A stretch of DNA of 64,000 bases from contig NZ_CP071849.1 of assembly GCF_023716565.1 (NCBI RefSeq), positions 868,001-932,000 of the forward strand, written 5' to 3'. Of this stretch, positions 1-7,884 are shown piece after piece (within the stretch, counting starts at the first letter, position 1; each line of letters begins with the position of its first letter). Below the pieces are notes generated by a model. It saw only the letters and a list, made by a program, of their open reading frames with translations. It had not been told where the DNA came from and made no database searches. This stretch comes from Vibrio sp. SCSIO 43136 (GTDB taxonomy: Bacteria > Pseudomonadota > Gammaproteobacteria > Enterobacterales > Vibrionaceae). The position numbers and the translations under genes are program-made.

Positions 1-108
1 CTCACCACGCTCAAACATGATGATTTCAGCGTCTTCACTTAAACGGCGAGCGCGAGCCGCAGCAGAAGCACCACCAGCGACGCCACCAACGATAACGATC
101 TTTGTCAT
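1..108 (-). CDS. Persulfide/CoA-disulfide reductase family flavoprotein, N-terminus only
   Basis: The first 36 codons of a minus-strand gene that runs off the left edge of the window. The start ATG is the complement of positions 106-108. The visible N-terminus has a dinucleotide-binding glycine motif (IVGGVAGGASAAARARRL) typical of FAD-dependent pyridine nucleotide-disulfide oxidoreductases, in particular the CoA-disulfide reductase/NADH-dependent persulfide reductase branch (Npsr type), which often carries a C-terminal rhodanese domain. That domain would lie outside the window, so it is not verified. The gene sits 35 bases behind the DUF2892 gene on the same strand, so the two are probably co-transcribed away from the ArsR-family gene. 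Such enzymes reduce persulfides or CoA polysulfides with NAD(P)H. The family call is good; the substrate is an inference from neighbours. Confidence 0.75.
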   Translation of the reverse strand, partial: MTKIVIVGGVAGGASAAARARRLSEDAEIIMFERGE

Positions 109-143
109 TACATAACTCCGATAGGTCTATCAACGACCAATGA

Positions 144-329
144 TTATTTGAAACCTAATTTTTTCAAAAGGATAGAAGCTGGGCAGAAACCTGTAAATGC
201 GCTTTGAATCAAATTGAGCGCGATGAACACGGTAAACCAAATAAATAGTGGGCTAACCAACTGAGTCAACACCAGTGAGAGTAACACCATGCTTCCTGCT
301 AGAACTCTAATGCTGTTATCAAGTGTCAT
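144..329 (-). CDS. DUF2892 (YgaP-like) inner membrane protein
   Basis: A 61-residue protein with two hydrophobic stretches (about residues 8-25 and 28-45) and a short basic tail, matching the DUF2892 family. That family is found alone or fused to rhodanese domains, as in E. coli YgaP. It is probably an integral membrane partner in sulfur or persulfide handling, but its biochemical role is not established. A good ribosome binding site (AGGAGG, read on the minus strand about 8 bases before the ATG) supports the start. It is the first gene of a probable two-gene operon with the flavoprotein downstream. The operon diverges from the ArsR-family gene, and the shared 156-base spacer holds operator-like repeats. 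Confidence 0.8.
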   Translation of the reverse strand: MTLDNSIRVLAGSMVLLSLVLTQLVSPLFIWFTVFIALNLIQSAFTGFCPASILLKKLGFK

Positions 330-402
330 CGTTCCATCCTCCTGTGTGATTTGAATAAACCATACGCCATTAAATTAGCGTTGTCTAATGTTTATTGCAT
401 TA

Positions 403-464
403 ATTTAGAAAAAACTAAATAAGTGTTGACTGTTATCGCTTATTTAGCTAAAACTAATTTAGCT
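403..464. promoter_or_regulatory. Divergent promoter region with operator-like repeats
   Basis: The spacer between the DUF2892 gene and the ArsR-family gene holds an inverted repeat ATTTAG-N6-CTAAAT (403-420), a 10-base perfect palindrome TTTAGCTAAA (443-452) and a direct repeat ATTTAGCT (442-449 and 457-464) with a 15-base step. A possible promoter for the rightward gene is TTGACT (426-431) with TAAAAC (449-454) 17 bases on; the palindrome overlaps that -10 position. AT-rich imperfect palindromes of this kind are what ArsR-family dimers bind, so autoregulation and control of both divergent units is likely. The binding itself is inferred. Confidence 0.5.
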
Positions 465-485
465 GCAAGTTAAAGGGGGAAGGTT

Positions 486-794
486 ATGGACCTTATAAGT
501 ATGAAAGAAAATGCGACTCAAGTATCTGAAATATTGAGGATATTGTCGCATCCTGAACGTCTGATGGTGCTGTGCCAGTTAATAGACAAAGAAGTTGGTG
601 CTGGAGAGTTGCAAGCTAACTCTTCTTTAGGGCAGTCGGCTTTTTCACAGCATTTGACGGTTCTTCGTAACCATAAACTGGTGGATGTACGCAAAGAGTC
701 TCAACAAGTCTTCTATCGACTTGCTGACCCAAGAATTGAGCAATTGATTGAAAATCTGCACGCTCTATTTTGTCAACAAGCCAAAAAATTTTGA
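486..794 (+). CDS. ArsR-family repressor, probable persulfide sensor (SqrR/BigR/HlyU type)
   Basis: A 102-residue winged-helix protein. The recognition-helix region reads LGQSAFSQHLTVLRNHKLV (about 48-66) and is followed by the beta-wing VDVRKESQQVFYRL. It has exactly two cysteines, Cys30 and Cys96, 66 residues apart. From memory, this is the same spacing as the redox pair in SqrR (Cys41/Cys107) and in Vibrio HlyU (Cys38/Cys104), which form a polysulfide bridge when persulfide builds up. The metal-binding motifs of classic ArsR/SmtB proteins are absent. It is flanked by a persulfide reductase-like gene and an RND pump. An AG-rich ribosome binding site (474-483) supports the start at 486; an in-frame ATG at 501 is an alternative. 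The family is secure; the ligand is inferred. Confidence 0.88.
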   Translation: MDLISMKENATQVSEILRILSHPERLMVLCQLIDKEVGAGELQANSSLGQSAFSQHLTVLRNHKLVDVRKESQQVFYRLADPRIEQLIENLHALFCQQAKKF

Positions 795-842
795 TAACAC
801 CGTTAGATTTAACCACGTAAGACTAGCGGTTCTAATTTTATG

Positions 843-900
843 TTTCGCATTGCTCATCAGGCAATTGGTTTCAGCGTTAGGCATGGGTTCCAATGCGAAA
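843..900 (+). other. Inverted repeat ahead of the RND pump gene
   Basis: A perfect 10-base inverted repeat, TTTCGCATTG (843-852) and CAATGCGAAA (891-900), with a 38-base loop. It lies between the ArsR-family gene and the RND gene, and the right arm ends four bases before the GGAGGA ribosome binding site (905-910). It could be an RNA hairpin in the leader or a protein-binding site; there is no T-run, so it is not a standard terminator. Confidence 0.5.
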
Positions 901-913
901 TTTTGGAGGAAGA

Positions 914-3900
914 ATGGAAAACAAACCTAGGCTTGGATTTGTTCATCGAACAATGAACAGCTTTTTCCCGCCGATACTGATCATTTTGGCGCTTGCTCTA
1001 GGAGCAGTTGCACTTTGGTTAACGCCAAAAGAGGAAGACCCTCAAATCGTCGTACCGATGGCTGACGTATTAATTGAGGCGCCGGGCTTGAGTGCTAAGC
1101 AGGTAGAGAAGCAAGTTACGGAGCCGTTAGAGAAGCTATTAAGCCAAATCGATGGTGTGGAGTACGTTTATTCCGCATCCATGGAAAACAGCGCTCAGGT
1201 GATTGTCCGCTTCTATGTAGGAGAGAGCCGTGAAGATGCTTTGATAAAGCTTTACAACAAGCTTTACTCAAATCAAGACAAAGTCCCATCATCAGTGACT
1301 AATTGGATGATAAAGCCCGTCGAAATTGATGACGTGCCTATCGTTGTTGCCGCACTCCATTCGACCAATCCTGAACAGGTCGGTACGTATGAATTGCGAC
1401 GACTTGCACAGCAAGCAACCCAAAGACTGAAATCTTTAAAAAACACCAACCTTGTCGAGGTCTATGGGGGAGAAGCTCGTAATATTGAAGTAGCGCTTGA
1501 CGCCAGTGCAATGGCGAGCCGGAATACTACCATTGATGACCTTCAAAACGCATTTTCATTGAGTCATCAAAAGCTAAGTGCAGGCACTACACAAAGGGCA
1601 GATATTCAGTTTGAAGTTGAGTCAGGTCAGTATTTTAAGAATTCTGAGGAACTTGGGTCGTTAGTGGTCAATGTGGTTGACGGTAAACCAGTTTATCTAG
1701 CTGATATAGCAACGATTCGAGATGGCGCTGAAGAAGCGCAAACCGATACTTGGCTACGTTTCGGACCTGCAAGCGGGAAAAGTGACGAGAGTTATCCTGC
1801 AGTGTTTATCTCCGTGGCTAAACAAAAAGGTGCAAATGCCGTTTCGGTTGCACAAGATGTCTTGGATGAGCTGAGTGCGATTCAATCCACGTCGCTACCA
1901 GAAGGCGTGGAAATAGAGATCATTCGAGATTACGGCCAAACTGCCAACGATAAAGTGACAAACCTCGTTTCAAGCTTAGGTATTTCAATTCTTACCGTGG
2001 TTGTTTTTGTTGGGTTGTTTCTAAACTGGCGCAGTGCGTTGGTGGTAGGCATTGCTATTCCAATCAGCTACGGCGCAGCTCTGGGGATGGACTTAGCATT
2101 TGGCTACTCAATTAACCGAGTCACACTGTTTGCTTTGATCCTTGCGCTCGGCTTGATCGTCGATGATCCGATCGCAAGTATCGATAACATTGAACGTTAT
2201 CTGAAACGTAAGGATCTTACTCGTACTAAAGCCATCGTCCTTGCAATGGCTGAGATCCGTAGTGCGCTACTCATGTCGACCGTTGCTATCGTGATTGTTT
2301 TCACTCCAATGTTCTTTATAACCGGCATGATGGGCCCTTATATGGCGCCACTTGCGTTTAATGTACCAATCAGTGTGGTGTTTAGTACTGTCGTGGCGTT
2401 TATGATTACTCCGTGGTTGGCGAAAAAAATATTGAGAGCGGCACAAGACCAAGGCGAGTACCAAATAGAAACAACGCTGCTTTACAAGTTTTACGATAAG
2501 TTACTCACACCACTGCTCGCGAGTCGACGCAAAAGTTGGATGTTCTTATTGCTGGTGGCTGGTCTATTCGTAGGCGCTGCATTGCTCCCTGCTATGCGAT
2601 TGGTCCCACTAAAGCTTTTGCCTTATGACAATAAAAACGAGTTTCAGCTTATCGTCAACATGCCTGAAACCAGTAGTTTTGTAGATACTTCAAACACATT
2701 GAGGGAGTTTTCAGACTATTTAGTCACGGTACCTGAAATTTCGTCTGTATCTGCGTTTTCTGCGGAGCCTTCGCCTATGGATTTCAATGGCATGGTGAGA
2801 CACTACTTCATGCGCCACGAAAGCTATCAAGGTGAGTTAAGAATTGTATTGGCTGAGAAAGATCGTAGAGCGATGCAGTCGCATGAAATTGTCACCAGAA
2901 TCAGAGCAGATATTGAAGCGATAGCATCTGAAAACAACGCAACCGTACAACTGGTCGAAGTTCCGCCGGGACCGCCTGTGATTGCCACATTAACAGCAGA
3001 GGTTTACGGCAGCGAAACAACAGATTATGGAAGGCTTCAAGAGCAAGCGAAGGTCGTGGTAGAACGACTCAAGCGTGAAGAGTTTGTCTCTGAAGTTGAC
3101 AGCTCAATAGAGGGTGAAACTCAGGTTTGGCAGTTCATTGTCGATAGAGAGAAAGCCGCATTGTCTGGTATCTCTGTTGCTGACATCAATCGTACTATCT
3201 CGGCGGCCAATAATGGCTTCCAGTTAGCCACCTTAAAGGCGGAGCGAGAACTCGAACCACTAGCGGTAACTTTAAGATTGCCTAAAGGTGACCGAGACCA
3301 ACTTGATCAACTGTTGTCGCTCTATGTTCGTGGTCAGCAAGGCATTGCGAAACAATCGATTGATGGAGCTCTGGAAACCACACCATCCCCTTTGGTGCAA
3401 CTGTCTGAACTTGGTGAGTTTCAACTACGAAGTAAAGACCGCACCATTTACCACAAAAACTTAAAGCCTGTGGTCTACGTGTATGCTGAAACGGTTGGCC
3501 GAGTGCCGGGTGAAGTGATTGCTGATGTGTTGTCCGATGAAGGAGAAGCGGCAAGTGAGCAACGAGTACCATTGTCGGAACGTCACTATCTAGCAAATGG
3601 TGCAGGAGATGGTTGGGCTGTTGATCAAGATATTGAAGTGGTTTGGTCAGGCGAGGGTGAATGGAAAATCACTGTTGATGTATTCCGTGATTTAGGAATT
3701 GCTTATGGAGCTGCGCTATTAGGTGTGTTCATCGTAATGCTAGTACAAACGGGTCTACCTGCGGTATCTGGCATTATCATGCTAGCGATCCCACTAACAG
3801 TGATCGGTATCATGCCGGGATTTTGGCTGCTCAATGTTATGGGCAGTGAAATTAATGGCTACCCAAATCCTGCCTTGTTCACTGCAACGGCGATGATTGG

Positions 3901-4228
3901 CATGATAGCCTTGGCGGGTATCGTTGTACGTAACTCACTGGTTCTAATTGAATTTATTCATCAGTCACTTGCTAGTGGGCAAGAGTTACATAGAGCCTTG
4001 ATTGAAGCGGGTGCGGTGAGAATGCGTCCTATATTGCTGACTGCGGGTACAACTTTGTTGGGTAATATCGTTATCACCTTAGACCCAATATTTAACGGAC
4101 TGGCTTGGGCAATTATTTTTGGTATCACAGCTTCGACGGTATTTACCTTGGCGGTCATTCCTGTGGTGTACAACTTAGCTTATCAGAATGTGAAAGGACA
4201 TGGTCTACCAACCGTGTCGGAGGAATAA
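914..4228 (+). CDS. RND-family efflux pump inner-membrane subunit
   Basis: A 1104-residue AcrB/HAE1-like transporter: N-terminal transmembrane helix, large periplasmic loop, six-helix bundle, second loop and second bundle. The fourth-helix proton-relay region reads ALGLIVDDPIASIDNIERY, with the paired aspartates essential in this family. The ATG at 914 is preferred over one at 893 because it follows GGAGGA (905-910), although the spacing is short. It lies 119 bases downstream of the ArsR-family repressor on the same strand and ends just before its adaptor gene. The order pump-then-adaptor is the reverse of the usual one, and no outer-membrane factor gene is nearby, so it probably borrows a TolC-like channel. 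The substrate is unknown; sulfur-stress linkage is inferred from the neighbours. Confidence 0.93.
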   Translation: MENKPRLGFVHRTMNSFFPPILIILALALGAVALWLTPKEEDPQIVVPMADVLIEAPGLSAKQVEKQVTEPLEKLLSQIDGVEYVYSASMENSAQVIVRFYVGESREDALIKLYNKLYSNQDKVPSSVTNWMIKPVEIDDVPIVVAALHSTNPEQVGTYELRRLAQQATQRLKSLKNTNLVEVYGGEARNIEVALDASAMASRNTTIDDLQNAFSLSHQKLSAGTTQRADIQFEVESGQYFKNSEELGSLVVNVVDGKPVYLADIATIRDGAEEAQTDTWLRFGPASGKSDESYPAVFISVAKQKGANAVSVAQDVLDELSAIQSTSLPEGVEIEIIRDYGQTANDKVTNLVSSLGISILTVVVFVGLFLNWRSALVVGIAIPISYGAALGMDLAFGYSINRVTLFALILALGLIVDDPIASIDNIERYLKRKDLTRTKAIVLAMAEIRSALLMSTVAIVIVFTPMFFITGMMGPYMAPLAFNVPISVVFSTVVAFMITPWLAKKILRAAQDQGEYQIETTLLYKFYDKLLTPLLASRRKSWMFLLLVAGLFVGAALLPAMRLVPLKLLPYDNKNEFQLIVNMPETSSFVDTSNTLREFSDYLVTVPEISSVSAFSAEPSPMDFNGMVRHYFMRHESYQGELRIVLAEKDRRAMQSHEIVTRIRADIEAIASENNATVQLVEVPPGPPVIATLTAEVYGSETTDYGRLQEQAKVVVERLKREEFVSEVDSSIEGETQVWQFIVDREKAALSGISVADINRTISAANNGFQLATLKAERELEPLAVTLRLPKGDRDQLDQLLSLYVRGQQGIAKQSIDGALETTPSPLVQLSELGEFQLRSKDRTIYHKNLKPVVYVYAETVGRVPGEVIADVLSDEGEAASEQRVPLSERHYLANGAGDGWAVDQDIEVVWSGEGEWKITVDVFRDLGIAYGAALLGVFIVMLVQTGLPAVSGIIMLAIPLTVIGIMPGFWLLNVMGSEINGYPNPALFTATAMIGMIALAGIVVRNSLVLIEFIHQSLASGQELHRALIEAGAVRMRPILLTAGTTLLGNIVITLDPIFNGLAWAIIFGITASTVFTLAVIPVVYNLAYQNVKGHGLPTVSEE

Positions 4229-4232
4229 AAAC

Positions 4233-5282
4233 ATGAAGTCTTCGAAACTTTTATTAGGTGGTGTGCTGTTTGCTCTACTGGGGCTGTTATTCCTGTATAT
4301 GGCGGGTTTCTTTACTCCTAAGATTGCACAGCAGGAAGAAAAGAGCTCATCGGTCGATACCGATTCGGTTCAGTTAGTAGAATTAGCCGCAAAGAACACT
4401 AGTGTATATCGTGAATTTACTGGCACTGTAGGTGCAGAGCAAAAAGCGATCTTATCTGCTCGTTTGACTGCCAAAGTTGCTGAGGTATTGGTTGATGTAG
4501 GTGACGTTGTCACTCAAGGTGATGTGTTGATGCGTCTTGAGAGTGATGATCTCGATGCTCGTGTGATGCAAACTGAGCAAGCTTTGTCATCTGCTCAAGC
4601 TCAATTGAATGCTTCACGTAAAGAGTTTGACCGTGTTAATGAATTGGTGAGCAAAAAGCTGCTTCCACAGTCTGAGTTTGATCGTGTCGAGAGCCAGTTA
4701 CAGTCGGCCACTGCGAACTTTAAGCAAGCTCAAGCAGCAGTATCGGAAGCGGAAACTACCTTCGGATTTAGCATAATTACAGCACCTTTTAACGGGGTTA
4801 TTACGCAGAGACCAATTAACCAAGGCGACACGGCATCCCCAGGTGCGCAATTGCTCAGTATCTATAATCCCGACTCTTTACAGTTAGAAGTTGATATTGC
4901 CGAATCTTTAATCCGTAATATCTCTTTGGGCAGTGAGTTAGAATTTGTGCTACCTACGTTTGAAGTTGCTGGGGTTGGTCAAGTGGCAGAGATTTCACCT
5001 GCTGTAGACAATACCTCTCGCAGCTTCTTGGTGAAACTAGACCTAAACGAGGTGAATCAAGTCTATCCAGGTGTTTATGGCAAAGTAAAAGTGCTGAGTC
5101 ATCAAGAGCCGGTATTAACCTTGCCTAAAGAAGCGCTGTATAAAGTGGGGCAATTAGATTACGTACAAGTGTTAGAAGATGATGTACGCAGAACTCGACT
5201 GGTTCAGTTAGGTCAGGACAATCGAGTTAGAAAAGGTGTTAAGGAAGGCGAAAAGGTAATTTTGCATCCGCTGGGTTACTAG
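4233..5282 (+). CDS. RND efflux periplasmic adaptor (membrane fusion protein)
   Basis: A 349-residue HlyD/AcrA-like adaptor. It has an N-terminal membrane anchor (about residues 5-25), a barrel-sandwich (lipoyl-like) half starting near LSARLTAKVAEVLVDVGDVV, a coiled-coil hairpin rich in Gln and Ala (about 105-160), then the second lipoyl half with APFNGVITQRPINQGD, and C-terminal beta-barrel domains. GGAGGA at 4219-4224 selects the ATG at 4233, four bases after the pump gene stop, so the two are translated from one message. It bridges the pump to an outer-membrane channel across the periplasm. A strong terminator follows directly. Confidence 0.93.
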   Translation: MKSSKLLLGGVLFALLGLLFLYMAGFFTPKIAQQEEKSSSVDTDSVQLVELAAKNTSVYREFTGTVGAEQKAILSARLTAKVAEVLVDVGDVVTQGDVLMRLESDDLDARVMQTEQALSSAQAQLNASRKEFDRVNELVSKKLLPQSEFDRVESQLQSATANFKQAQAAVSEAETTFGFSIITAPFNGVITQRPINQGDTASPGAQLLSIYNPDSLQLEVDIAESLIRNISLGSELEFVLPTFEVAGVGQVAEISPAVDNTSRSFLVKLDLNEVNQVYPGVYGKVKVLSHQEPVLTLPKEALYKVGQLDYVQVLEDDVRRTRLVQLGQDNRVRKGVKEGEKVILHPLGY

Positions 5283-5295
5283 GGCCTTAATCGAT

Positions 5296-5328
5296 AACGC
5301 CACGGCAAATAATACCGTGGCGTTTTTT
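5296..5328 (+). terminator. Rho-independent terminator after the RND operon
   Basis: Stem CGCCACGG (5298-5305) pairs with CCGTGGCG (5315-5322) around a 9-base loop, followed by six T residues (5323-5328). It sits 14 bases past the adaptor stop and separates it from the convergent pxp operon. Confidence 0.9.
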
Positions 5329-5355
5329 ATTATTGGAGTCGGACTTAAACACGCC

Positions 5356-6285
5356 TTAGTAACCGAAAAATCGAGCCCATTTACACCAGACTTGTTGAAG
5401 TCCTTCGCGATCGCCAAGAACAAAATGCACTGCTTGTCCCGGTTTAGCTTGGGCAAGCCGTGGTAAGTCGATTCTGGCGACACAACCCAATTTCGGGTAT
5501 CCACCGATGGTTTGTCGGTCATTAAGCAGGATTATTGGATTACCGTCAGGCGGAAGCTGAATCGATCCTAACGCAATACCTTCTGAAATCAGTGACTCAT
5601 TCGGTGGGTTGAGATCAACCCCTTTAAGACGATATCCCATACGGTTAGAGGATTGGTCAACGATAAACTCCTGGCTAAAAAATTGGGTTTTAAAGTCCTC
5701 TGAAAAGTGACTGTGTTGGTAGGACTCAATCACTCTTAGCCTCAATGGAAGATTGTAATCTGGAGTGAAGCGGAAAGTGACTTTTTTCGACCTAACATTG
5801 GCAGTTTGGCGCTGGCTAAATCCAATAATGTCACTGGCTTTTAAGCTCTGCCCATCTTGATGTAGCCCGCCAAGTAGATCTTTTGGCACAGTAGAATTGC
5901 TACCATAGTGAGTCGGTGCATCAAACCCGCCTTCTACGGCCAAATACGCTCGCAACCCGTTACGGGGTAACCCAAAAGTGAGAGTTTGGCCTTTTTTGGC
6001 ACTAAATCGTGACCAATTACAGATAGGTTGTCCATCAAGCTTAGCCTGAAGATCGCCACCACAAATGGCAAGGTTACAATGGGACAAGATTTTGAATGCC
6101 GCCTGACCAAGCGTGATCTCAAGGGCTGTACTGTTGGTAGAGTTACCTAAAAGATAGTTTGCCCAACTGTAGGCGTAGTCATCGACAGGGCCTCCTTGAG
6201 TAATGCCGAGTTGACTCAATCCGAATCGACCGAAATCATGCAGCAAGCTCAATTGGCCAGGCTTTAAAACTTCTATTGCTCCCAT
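5356..6285 (-). CDS. pxpC: 5-oxoprolinase subunit C (biotin-dependent carboxyltransferase family)
   Basis: A 309-residue PxpC/KipA family protein, beginning MGAIEVLKPGQLSLLHDFGR, with the typical early GGPVDDYA segment (about residues 31-38) and a late PPDGNPIILLNDRQTIGGYP segment characteristic of the allophanate hydrolase subunit 2/PxpC fold. With PxpA and PxpB it forms the ATP-dependent enzyme that opens 5-oxoproline (pyroglutamate) to glutamate in the cytoplasm, a metabolite-repair function. The start overlaps the end of pxpB by 13 bases (6273-6285), implying translational coupling. It is the last gene of the operon and its stop lies close to the terminator shared with the RND operon. Confidence 0.93.
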   Translation of the reverse strand: MGAIEVLKPGQLSLLHDFGRFGLSQLGITQGGPVDDYAYSWANYLLGNSTNSTALEITLGQAAFKILSHCNLAICGGDLQAKLDGQPICNWSRFSAKKGQTLTFGLPRNGLRAYLAVEGGFDAPTHYGSNSTVPKDLLGGLHQDGQSLKASDIIGFSQRQTANVRSKKVTFRFTPDYNLPLRLRVIESYQHSHFSEDFKTQFFSQEFIVDQSSNRMGYRLKGVDLNPPNESLISEGIALGSIQLPPDGNPIILLNDRQTIGGYPKLGCVARIDLPRLAQAKPGQAVHFVLGDREGLQQVWCKWARFFGY

Positions 6286-6986
6286 AACTCACCTCCTAGC
6301 TCAAGGTATTCTTGTTGTGAGATAGAAACGAACTGTACAGTATCACCGACTTCAAAAGGGCTTATGACTTCAGAGTCTGGTCGGTAGAGCGGGATAGGGC
6401 AATTACCAATAATGTTCCAACCGGCAGGTGAACGCTGCGGATAGACCGCCGTTTGAGTTTCTGCGATGCCGACACTTCCTGCTGGCACATAGTTCCTTGG
6501 CGTAGCGTGTCTCGGCATTGCTATTTCAGGCTCTACTGACGCTAAGAAGGCAAAACCAGGGGCAAACCCCATGGCACAGACGGTATAGTTTTGCCGGGTG
6601 TGAATTTCAATGACGTTACTGGTTGATAATTGACGACTTTCAGCGTAGCGATCAAGGTCAGGGCCGACGCTAACGTCGTAGTAAACGGGAAGCTCAATGG
6701 TTCGTCCCTGCGTGCTTGGCTGATCTGATATTCGGCTAGCCAGCGTTTCAAGTGCAGTACACATTTGAGCTTCCGAAATATAAAACGGTAAGTAGTCAAC
6801 CAGTATCGTGGTATAGGACGGGGTGACATTCATCAACACATCGCCCAACTCCGCTTGGATCTGGTGGGCCAGAGAGGCAATTTTGATTGCGTTGCTCGGT
6901 GCAATTTCGTTGGCTAGAGTAAGCAAAATACTGCACTCAGCGATAGGTTCTATTCTGGCTTTGGTCACATTACCCCCGATTAGCAT
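6273..6986 (-). CDS. pxpB: 5-oxoprolinase subunit B
   Basis: Up to 237 residues of the PxpB/KipI (allophanate hydrolase subunit 1) family, with the hallmark segment CAMGFAPGFAFLASV (about residues 138-152) and RHATPRNYVPAGSVGIA following it. It combines with PxpC to bind and transfer phosphate in the pyroglutamate-opening reaction. Two starts are possible. The ATG at 6986 overlaps the last codons of pxpA. A GTG at 6968 (VTKARIEP...) has a GGGGG ribosome binding site a few bases ahead and may be the true one. Either way the gene is tightly coupled to pxpA. Confidence 0.92.
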   Translation of the reverse strand: MLIGGNVTKARIEPIAECSILLTLANEIAPSNAIKIASLAHQIQAELGDVLMNVTPSYTTILVDYLPFYISEAQMCTALETLASRISDQPSTQGRTIELPVYYDVSVGPDLDRYAESRQLSTSNVIEIHTRQNYTVCAMGFAPGFAFLASVEPEIAMPRHATPRNYVPAGSVGIAETQTAVYPQRSPAGWNIIGNCPIPLYRPDSEVISPFEVGDTVQFVSISQQEYLELGGELWEQ

Positions 6987-7716
6987 TCAGCGCATGGGAA
7001 AGGCGTTCAATCGTTGCAATGCTTTCTAAGTTATCGCCGTGAACGCATATAGTGTCTGCTTCTATTGCAATTGCGGTGCCATCAATACAAGTCACGCTGC
7101 CATAGTTGGCTATTTGTAACACCTGATGGTAAATATCATCTTGTTTGTGATGAACTGCATTTGGGTGTGATCTCGGCACCAGTTGCCCATTGCTTTGATA
7201 TGCTCTATCGGCAAAGGCTTCAAACAGTAGCGGTACATTATAGCTGTCGGCCAGTTCCAGTAGCTGATCATTGTTGCCAGCTAACACCATGAGAGGCAAT
7301 TGTAGATTCTCAGCACTCGCTAAGATAGCTTCAAAAATCTGAGGACTTTTCATCATGTCGTTGTACATGGCGCCATGAGGTTTAATGTACTCAACTTTCA
7401 AATCGTATAAATTGGCTAATGCTTGTAAAGCCCCAACCTGATAGGTGACTGCATGGGTAATTTCATCGGGTGTATGTGGTATGGAACGTCGACCAAACCC
7501 TTTGAGATCTTGATATGATGGATGCGCCCCGATGGTAACATCGTATTGGCGAGCGAGTTGTAGGGTATGGGCCATTACGTCGGGGTCGGAGGCGTGGAAA
7601 CCACAAGCAACGTTAGCCATGTCAATCCAAGGCATCACCTGTTCATCACTTCCCATCTTCCACGCACCATAGCTTTCACCCATGTCGCAGTTAAGCTTGA
7701 TTATGTCCTTATTCAA
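6970..7716 (-). CDS. pxpA: 5-oxoprolinase subunit A (LamB/YcsF family)
   Basis: A 248-residue LamB/YcsF protein. The N-terminus KLNCDMGESYGAWKMG and the segment ANVACGFHASDP (about 35-46) are signatures of the family, whose fold is a TIM-like barrel with a metal or phosphate site; later, a YIKPHGAMYNDM segment carries conserved His and Asp residues. It is the first gene of pxpABC, transcribed leftwards from the spacer shared with galE. The three genes overlap in series, which suggests one polycistronic message making the complex in fixed ratio. Confidence 0.93.
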   Translation of the reverse strand: MNKDIIKLNCDMGESYGAWKMGSDEQVMPWIDMANVACGFHASDPDVMAHTLQLARQYDVTIGAHPSYQDLKGFGRRSIPHTPDEITHAVTYQVGALQALANLYDLKVEYIKPHGAMYNDMMKSPQIFEAILASAENLQLPLMVLAGNNDQLLELADSYNVPLLFEAFADRAYQSNGQLVPRSHPNAVHHKQDDIYHQVLQIANYGSVTCIDGTAIAIEADTICVHGDNLESIATIERLSHALNANRG

Positions 7717-7884
7717 ACTCGTGTCCTTTTGTCACTTGATCCTTTTATCCTAGAGCAAATTTCGAGGTGAGTAAGTATCAAAACTGCGTAAATCATACAA
7801 AGTTCACTTATTTAGTCGCTGTAATCACTAGGAATTTTTTTCAGCTTGACTAAACTAGAGCCAAACCAGTTGGAAGGGTCAATA

